Under the pieces are notes generated by a model. That model did not search any database. It was given only the letters and a program-made list of their open reading frames with translations, and had not been told where the DNA came from. Both the position numbers and the translations under genes were made by a program. 64,000 bases of DNA from Tanytarsus gracilentus (taxonomy: Eukaryota; Arthropoda; Insecta; Diptera; Chironomidae), in contig JAXRKN010000041.1 of the NCBI GenBank assembly GCA_038502055.1, positions 769,001-833,000 of the forward strand, given 5' to 3'. The stretch's first letter is position 1. The number at the start of each line of letters is the position of its first letter. Of this stretch, positions 58,101-64,000 are shown in pieces.

Positions 58101-60224
58101 AGTTTATTTTATAAAATAATAATTATATAATCGGCAAATTGTCGAAGTGTAATCAGTGAATTATGAAAATCTTCTATAATGACGACATAGTAAAAAAGTT
58201 CACGTATCTGTAAAAATTTGCATGAAATGTAAAAGAAACATGAGCACAATGCTCTGCTTTGAAGTCACCAATGTGACACGTGCACATGAATAGCAACGTG
58301 AATCCTTTCTTTTTTTTCGAAAATCAAATTAATTAAGTGTGAAAATTGTTGCGTTTAACCCATTTATGATATTCATATTCTTTTCGTTTTATGCCCAAAC
58401 AATTATCTCTTCATTTGCGTAACCACACTTATTGACGCAAAGGCGTTATCAGCAAACAGCGTGAGATTTACCCACAAGGCATTTCTACATTTTAATGAGG
58501 AAATTTTTTTCATTATTTTTTTGAAATGCACGTCGTTGTTTGCGATGTAACAAAAATGTGTTAAATTGTTGAAGTGTGAAAAATTCTAATTAAATTTTTT
58601 CCTCCATCACTTAGCTGTTCAAAACGAACGTCAACCCCGTAATACAGCCACAATAAAACCCGAGTCGTTACGAGATTTAGACCAAAACAAAGTTCTACGT
58701 GAGCACAGTAGTCTCGTTGGAATTTTTGGGTAGGCAAATTTATAAAATAATATTTATATCAATAAATTAAGTAGTTTTTCTAAATTTTACTTTTAAAAAC
58801 TGATATTTTTTTCTTTAATAAGACCCCACTTTACAAGCTCAATGTCACTATCTATGCTCTCACCTCCACGCTACAATCAGAACGACTTACTTACACAGCC
58901 AGGTAAAATTTAAGATTTAAGAAAAACATAAAGAAAATACATTGACTTTTTTCCTTAGGTTTGGCCGCTTCACATTTTCTTCATCATAGTCATTTAAATT
59001 CTCTTCCTCACCAACATCCGCTTGCAACTGGTAAGATAAATGTTGTTTTATTTTAACTAATAACTAATAATTTTTCGACCCTAGATTACCAAATTATATC
59101 AGTTAATAACTCCTCGAATAATAACTCGATATCATCAAACAGCCCAAATGGAGGACCCTCTTCTACAAACACTAAAGGTACCCAAAGCAAATTATTCAAA
59201 AAAAATCCAAAATAATTTTATTGTTTTACTTCAATTTTAATCAAGATGAAATGAATAAATCATCCTCAATAGGTTCAGCATCTCCAAATAATCTAATCGA
59301 CAATGATGGTGAGTGGCATTTGTTTGGAGGATTTATGAAGATTGTAATCAATAATTTTTGTTTCGCATACATGACTAGATGATTCTATTGAGATTGAAGT
59401 TACTAATGAAAATGAAAATGAAAATGGCGAAAATGTGAAAAGCATGGTAGTTCCCCCCCATTTTGTTAATCCAACATTATACGGTCATACACATGAGACA
59501 GTGTATGAAACAAGCGCTCGTCTCTTATTTATGGCAGTGAAGTGGGCCAAAAATTTGCCTAGTTTTGCCAGTTTAGCTTTCCGTGATCAAGTAATTTTAC
59601 TGGAAGAATCGTGGGCCGCATTATTTTTATTAAACGCCATACAATGGTGTTTACCTCTAGAGCCTTCAAATTGTTCCCTCTTTTCTGTAGCTGAACATTG
59701 CGGGAATAGCAATAATAATAATAATAATGGCTCACCTGATAATAAGCAAGATAAAGTATAGATTATTGACCATAAAAAGTGCATCATTTATTAAAATTTT
59801 ATTCTTTTACAGCTTGCATTGGATATCAGATCACTATATGAAACGCTCGTTCGATTTAAGGCAATTCACGTAGATCCTGCTGAATTTGCGTGTCTTAAGG
59901 CCATTGTTCTGTTTCGTTCTGACGCAAATGGCTTGAAGTCTTCATCTGAAATCGAAAACTTACAAGATCAAGCGCAGGTAGATGAAATGCTCTAACCATG
60001 ATTTAATACAATTCTAACGATTTTTTTTGCATTTTTTACAGGTTATGCTTGCACAACACTGTCGTGCTCAATTTCCTTCCCAGATAGCTAGATTTGGCCG
60101 ATTACTTTTAATGTTGCCCATGTTAAGATGTGTAAGCTCTTCAAGAATTGAGTCAATATATTTTCACAAAACAATTGGGAACTGTGCAATGGAAAAAGTT
60201 TTGTGTGACATGTATAAAAATTAA
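55124..60224 (+). CDS. Hr51: Nuclear receptor Hr51 (PNR/NR2E3 group, unfulfilled)
   Basis: Ligand-regulated nuclear transcription factor. Twelve coding exons: 55124-55160, 55290-55608, 57503-57546, 57603-57662, 58615-58729, 58823-58902, 58959-59030, 59085-59177, 59246-59308, 59379-59755, 59813-59977, 60042-60224; 1608 nt, 535 residues, all phases consistent. The DNA-binding domain (CVVCGDTSSGKHYGILACNG, P-box CNGCSG, then RCQAGTGRCLVDKAHRNQCQ and NERQPRNTAT) is that of PNR/Hr51, not tailless or dissatisfaction. The hinge is broken into many small exons. The ligand-binding domain has FMAVKWAKNLPSFASLAFRD and ends MEKVLCDMYKN. In flies Hr51 acts in mushroom-body neuron remodelling and clock neurons. 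The 12-codon first exon is the least certain. Confidence 0.93.
55609..57502. other. Large intron within the Hr51 DNA-binding domain
   Basis: 1.9 kb between the two zinc-finger exons, at the position conserved in NR2E receptors by memory. AT-rich, nothing else recognised. A second sizeable intron (57663-58614, 952 bp) is likewise featureless. Confidence 0.5.
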
Positions 60225-60640
60225 GTTCTAGTCAAAATTTCATATAAGTAGAGTTAATTGAGATACGAACAAATAAAATCAAAGTTTTTGGTGTTTATTA
60301 TGAATGTTAGACTAATAACAAAATCCGTACTTCATTTATTTTAGCTATTTTTAAATCTAATTTCGAATTGCATAAATTTAACGTATTCACTCTTTTTTTG
60401 CTTTATTTTGTTTAAAGATCAAACCCTTACTTATTGAGATACGTATTTAAAATCAAATTTGCATTTTTATTTTACTTTATTGTAAAACCAGAGATGGGCA
60501 ATTACAAAAAATTACATGTAATGTAACTTAATTTTGGGAAATTGCATGAATTTTATATGAAAATGTAATTTGCTACATGTAAATGATTTGATTGATTTCC
60601 CCTATTGTCAACAGAGTGAATTGAGCAAAAATAAATATTC
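60225..60640. other. Hr51 3' flank
   Basis: 3' UTR and spacer. A short palindrome-like ATTACATGTAATGTAA occurs near 60510 and its imperfect inverse near 60570. No gene. Confidence 0.4.
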
Positions 60641-61475
60641 TTATCGGCCAATACGGAAAATTTTTAAGACTTACTTTTTGCCTATTTTTTGGCTTTTACT
60701 CCTGTTTTTTACATTAACGAAAATCAGGTTGCATTTTTTCTTAATAGAACTTTTTATTCCGCGTCTTTTGATATATCACATGAACTATCTAGCATTCATA
60801 GTTATGGAGTAATCTGCTCTCAAACATGAAAAAGTAAGTCTTAAAATTTCTGACTTTTTTCCGCGGATTCCAGCGGGGTATTTTTGATTTTGCAATAACT
60901 TTTGATTCTTTCAAGATAAAAATCTGAATTTTTTTGCATGTTTTAGATGAAGAACATTAGCAACTTTTGAAAGGATTAAATTTTTTTTCACCCGCAGGAA
61001 GTGCTTAATATCATCAAAAGAAAAACTAAATTTTATTTGGGATTTAGAAGAAGGAATTCTTTGTTTTGTATCAGTTTCAGTTAAAAATTTTGAGTATGGA
61101 TACGCAGGAAGTGCCAATAGGTGTAAAATTAAAAATCGCTTATTTCTCTTTAAGTATACCATAGTGTAATTAGTGTAAGACATTAGAATCATTGCTATGA
61201 GGCTAATGAGTGGAACTGAATACATAACTTTTAAAATCATTGCCCAAATAAAAAGTTAGGAACACCTTTTCTGATCATAGTCATATTTTTTATCACTTTA
61301 TAAAGGAATCTTTGAAAAAATTATCATACACATGTTCTACACTTTAACTGTCTTTAAAGCAAGTGAAATCCTAAAATAAAGCTTGGGAAAAGCATATGTT
61401 TAGTAACAAAATCTTAAAATATAATGAGCAAAACGAGGTTTGAGAAAATGTCAGTTTTTTCGTATTGGCCGATAA
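60641..61475. mobile_element. TIR element with internal fold-back, family member 2
   Basis: Terminal inverted repeats of about 20 bp: TTATCGGCCAATACG at 60641 and CGTATTGGCCGATAA ending at 61475. Inside the left part is a second inverted pair, TTAAGACTTACTTTTT (about 60664) and AAAAAGTAAGTCTTAA (about 60828), around a ~150-bp loop. The following segment (ATAACTTTTGATTC, AGATAAAAATCTGAA) resembles the same place in the elements at 61.5 and 37.1 kb. No transposase; non-autonomous. Confidence 0.7.
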
Positions 61476-61508
61476 AGGTTGTAATAAATATGGTGAACTA
61501 AATACTAA

Positions 61509-61920
61509 ACGACATGGACGAAATAAAAAAGGGTAAGTGACGCGAAGGTTTTGAGAGCTAAATCCAAATTTTGTGGATTAAATATTAAAAATTTAGTTAT
61601 TTTTCGTTAGAACTTTTCAAGACGCGAAGTTTAAGACCTCCCTAGTCAAGAAATACTTAGTAGATGCTGAGAAATTAATTTTATTAACTGCGTCACTTAC
61701 CCTTTTTTTTCGACACTTTTTTGGTTGTGATTTCAGAAAGGTATTCGTATCTCTTGAATGATTAGAGATAAAAATTTGAAACTTTGCGGAGCTAATAGCT
61801 AATGCATTAAGGTTTAATTTTAATCTGAATGACATTTTACATAATTCCTGGAATTGATTTTCGAATCCAGGAAAATTTTTGAGGAAAATTTGTATGGTGT
61901 CTTTTTTTTGTCCATGTCGT
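61509..61920. mobile_element. TIR element with internal fold-back, family member 3
   Basis: 412 bp with terminal inverted repeats ACGACATGGAC (61509-61519) and GTCCATGTCGT (61910-61920). An internal inverted pair AAAAAAGGGTAAGTGACGC (about 61526) and GCGTCACTTACCCTTTTTT (about 61689) encloses a loop containing AGAACTTTTCAAGACGCG. No coding capacity. Confidence 0.75.
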
Positions 61921-62515
61921 AAATTATGTGATTGTAAATCATCCAGCAACTTGTTTTTCAGTTTTTTATTAATTTAATAGGTCAAAGTACAAGTAAATAT
62001 AACATTATCTCATTACCTAATACATTTTAAAAAGTGTGTTTTTTTTGACTAACTGATGTATTTGACATAAATATATTGGAAAATATTGGAAAAATATATA
62101 AAACTGGAAAATTCTTAACGAAATCTTTTAAAATTGTGGACATCTTATTACGGACCTGCGCAGTAAAAATCTTTATATATGCTTATATTTGCTTGTATTA
62201 ACAAAATTAGTTTTAATTAACCCTTTAAATCGAAAGAACTTAAATACATTCATCATAAAAAAAATAATTTCATTTTAGGGCCACCAACCCTTGTAATTGC
62301 ACGTCGAATTTGTTTCCAATGTTATATTATGGAAATACATTAAATTCCAATCGCATGCGCATTCTTTTTTTCTCTAGAAGGAAAAATTTGTCACACATAA
62401 ACTTACGTTTATCCAAAAAAAATCAAAAAATAAAGTTTTTAGAGGGTTTTATATTCTCTAAAGTTTAATTTCTTTGTGCATATTGAATTGAAATTCAAAT
62501 CAAGCATTGCAGTAC
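61921..62515. other. Upstream region of n-synaptobrevin
   Basis: AT-rich flank leading to the nSyb promoter and 5' UTR; no other feature seen. Confidence 0.4.
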
Positions 62516-62639
62516 GAACAAACTCGCATAAAAATACAGACAATTCAATTCTCTAGAAAAATCTATAAAATCTGTTCTCGACAAGATTTTTTAAACCCCT
62601 AATTCTTTTCCTGATATCAAATTAAAAGATTTTGGCAAT
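62516..62639 (+). other. Probable 5' UTR exon of nSyb ending in a split start codon
   Basis: The sequence up to TTTTGGCAAT is followed by a good donor (GTAAGTATC). No upstream ATG in the nSyb frame is needed, because AT plus the G at 62880 makes the initiator. The left border of the exon is not determined from sequence. Confidence 0.55.
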
Positions 62640-63739
62640 GTAAGTATCAACGATATTTTAAATGGTGCTGAATTTCCTCCAAAAGACTTAAAATTTTCAC
62701 TGAAAGAAAACCTTATAATCTTTACATAAATTATCGATTTTTTACTTTTCTATAATATATATTGTCCGAGACTACACACGAAGCATTTCTATGCTTGACA
62801 CTTTTGAAATAGATAAAATTCTTAATGAAACTATGAGTTAAGTTATCTTTATTAATCCAATTCACATATTTTCTTTTAGGGCTGCTCCTGGACCTGATCC
62901 AAATAGTCTTGCTCCCGCAGAACCAGCTACTGGAGAAAATGGTGAAGTTGTGGGAGGACCAAGGTTAGAAAATTAACAAAGTTTCATGTTCTTGTATCTC
63001 AAAGATAAAATCCAACTGATTGATCTAAAAAAAATCAATGTTTTGACAACCAATCTCAATCGTTATTTTTCTCTGTTAAGGATATTGGACACAGTGTTTT
63101 TAAATCCTAATTAAATTTGGTCTTCTGTTTCTATTAGAACTCCTCAGCAAATCGCAGCCCAAAGACGACTTCAGCAAACTCAGGCGCAGGTTGATGAGGT
63201 AATTTTCTTTACTAATGGATTCATTAAAGAGTTAATAATAATTTGACTTATAAAGGTTGTAGATATCATGAAAACGAACGTAGAAAAGGTTCTAGAAAGG
63301 GATCAGAAGCTTTCGGAATTGGATGATCGAGCTGATGCATTGCAACAAGGGGCATCTCAATTCGAGCAGCAAGCTGGAAAGCTGAAAAGAAAATTTTGGC
63401 TTCAAAACTTGAAGGTTGTACAAATTTTCATATAGACAAAATATGTAGTTAGAATTATTTTAAATGTTTTCTTTTAACTTGCAGATGATGATAATCATGG
63501 GAGTTATTGGACTAATAATCGTAGCATATATTGGATGTAAGATAGACTTTTTTTATAATTTAAATAACTAACCAATTCGATTTTTAGCCAAGTTTATGGG
63601 CGAAGAAAAACCGCCTCAATATTATGGACCTCCACCTGGATATATGCCGCCACCACAGGCCGCTCCAGCAGCTCCAGCTGCTGGTTCCGTGAAGTCTTTC
63701 TTTCCAATATCTAATTCAAATCGATTCTTTCGAGTTTAA
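62638..63739 (+). CDS. nSyb: Neuronal synaptobrevin (VAMP, R-SNARE)
   Basis: Vesicle R-SNARE that pairs with syntaxin and SNAP-25 for synaptic-vesicle fusion. Exons 62638-62639, 62880-62963, 63138-63198, 63256-63414, 63485-63536 and 63588-63739; 510 nt, 169 residues. The start codon is split: AT ends one exon (donor GTAAGT at 62640) and G begins the next, giving MAAPGPDPNSLAPAEP. The SNARE motif (RRLQQTQAQVDEVVDIM to QQAGKLKRKFW) includes the zero-layer arginine in VLERDQKL and the neurotoxin-cleaved SQFEQ region. One membrane anchor (MMIIMGVIGLIIVAYIG) follows. A Pro/Ala-rich luminal tail ends SNSNRFFRV, as in long insect nSyb isoforms; other 3' isoforms may exist. Confidence 0.93.
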
Positions 63740-64000
63740 ACGAGGAAATATAAATTCAATTCGATTGTATGATGTGATGATGACACATGTATGATTCGTA
63801 TCAACCGTTAAAATATGTAATTATGACGATTAATTTTTCAATGTTAAATTTTGCATTACTGCAAAAATTGAAAGGGAAAATCCTAAATTAACTCCAATTT
63901 TTCTTCGAGAAATCATTTGAGGAAGATTGAAGTGGAATTCGCATTTTCAAAAAACATATATCTCATGGTCTTTTATTTAAAAAAAACATTTTGAGAAGGA

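Noticed and set aside
60911..61240. Minus-strand 109-codon frame in the TIR element as a transposase
   Set aside because: No DDE/D motif or DNA-binding domain; low complexity and far too short.

Overview
The window is AT-rich nuclear DNA of an insect. Introns are short (mostly 50-70 bp, GT-AG), and the genes are insect orthologues such as Hr51, n-synaptobrevin, l(2)efl, takeout/JHBP and Indy. The compact gene structure suggests a dipteran, perhaps a nematoceran midge; that placement is inference. No bacterial genes, rRNA, tRNA or CRISPR array were seen. Most genes are spliced, so each span below runs from first to last recognised coding base, with exon coordinates in the evidence.

Layout. 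1-640: last two exons of an l(2)efl-like small heat-shock protein (+). 896-13.8 kb: five minus-strand genes, namely an F-box/LRR protein, PHRF1 (RING-PHD-SR protein), a CIP2A homologue, BAP31, and an SLC16 monocarboxylate transporter with a 19-nt exon. 13.8-17.7 kb: no gene seen.

17.74-35.24 kb is the most unusual part: an array of two nearly identical ~7.1-kb units (A 17742-24863, B 24864-31977) and a third, older and shorter unit (C 31978-~35235). Each unit carries an unrecognised spliced gene with DDDDGG motifs, followed by ~290-bp internal repeats and a palindromic element with an acidic-tract-free, tryptophan-rich 43-residue repeat ORF. Units A and B also carry a ~430-bp retroposon with a long target-site duplication and a 5'-truncated Penelope-like element encoding reverse transcriptase plus GIY-YIG nuclease and ending in a hammerhead-like RNA motif. 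The insertion borders allow the order of events to be read: C split off first, the retroposon and Penelope element are present only in the A/B type, and A/B duplicated last.

35.6-48 kb: a small prag01-like mitochondrial membrane protein (+), an Indy-type SLC13 citrate/dicarboxylate transporter (-) with a GC-AG intron, and a short eIF4G-like protein (+) with 4E-binding, MIF4G, MA3 and W2 regions. 48.6-53.7 kb: two takeout/JHBP secreted lipid-binding proteins (-). 55.1-60.2 kb: nuclear receptor Hr51/PNR (+), 12 coding exons. 60.6-61.9 kb: two fold-back TIR elements, related to a third at ~37.1 kb. 62.6-63.7 kb: n-synaptobrevin (+), whose start codon is split by an intron.

The ordinary genes are unrelated housekeeping, neural and metabolic genes and do not form a pathway cluster. 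The interest lies in the triplicated locus with its nested mobile elements, and in the fold-back family whose stems differ in sequence but remain paired.
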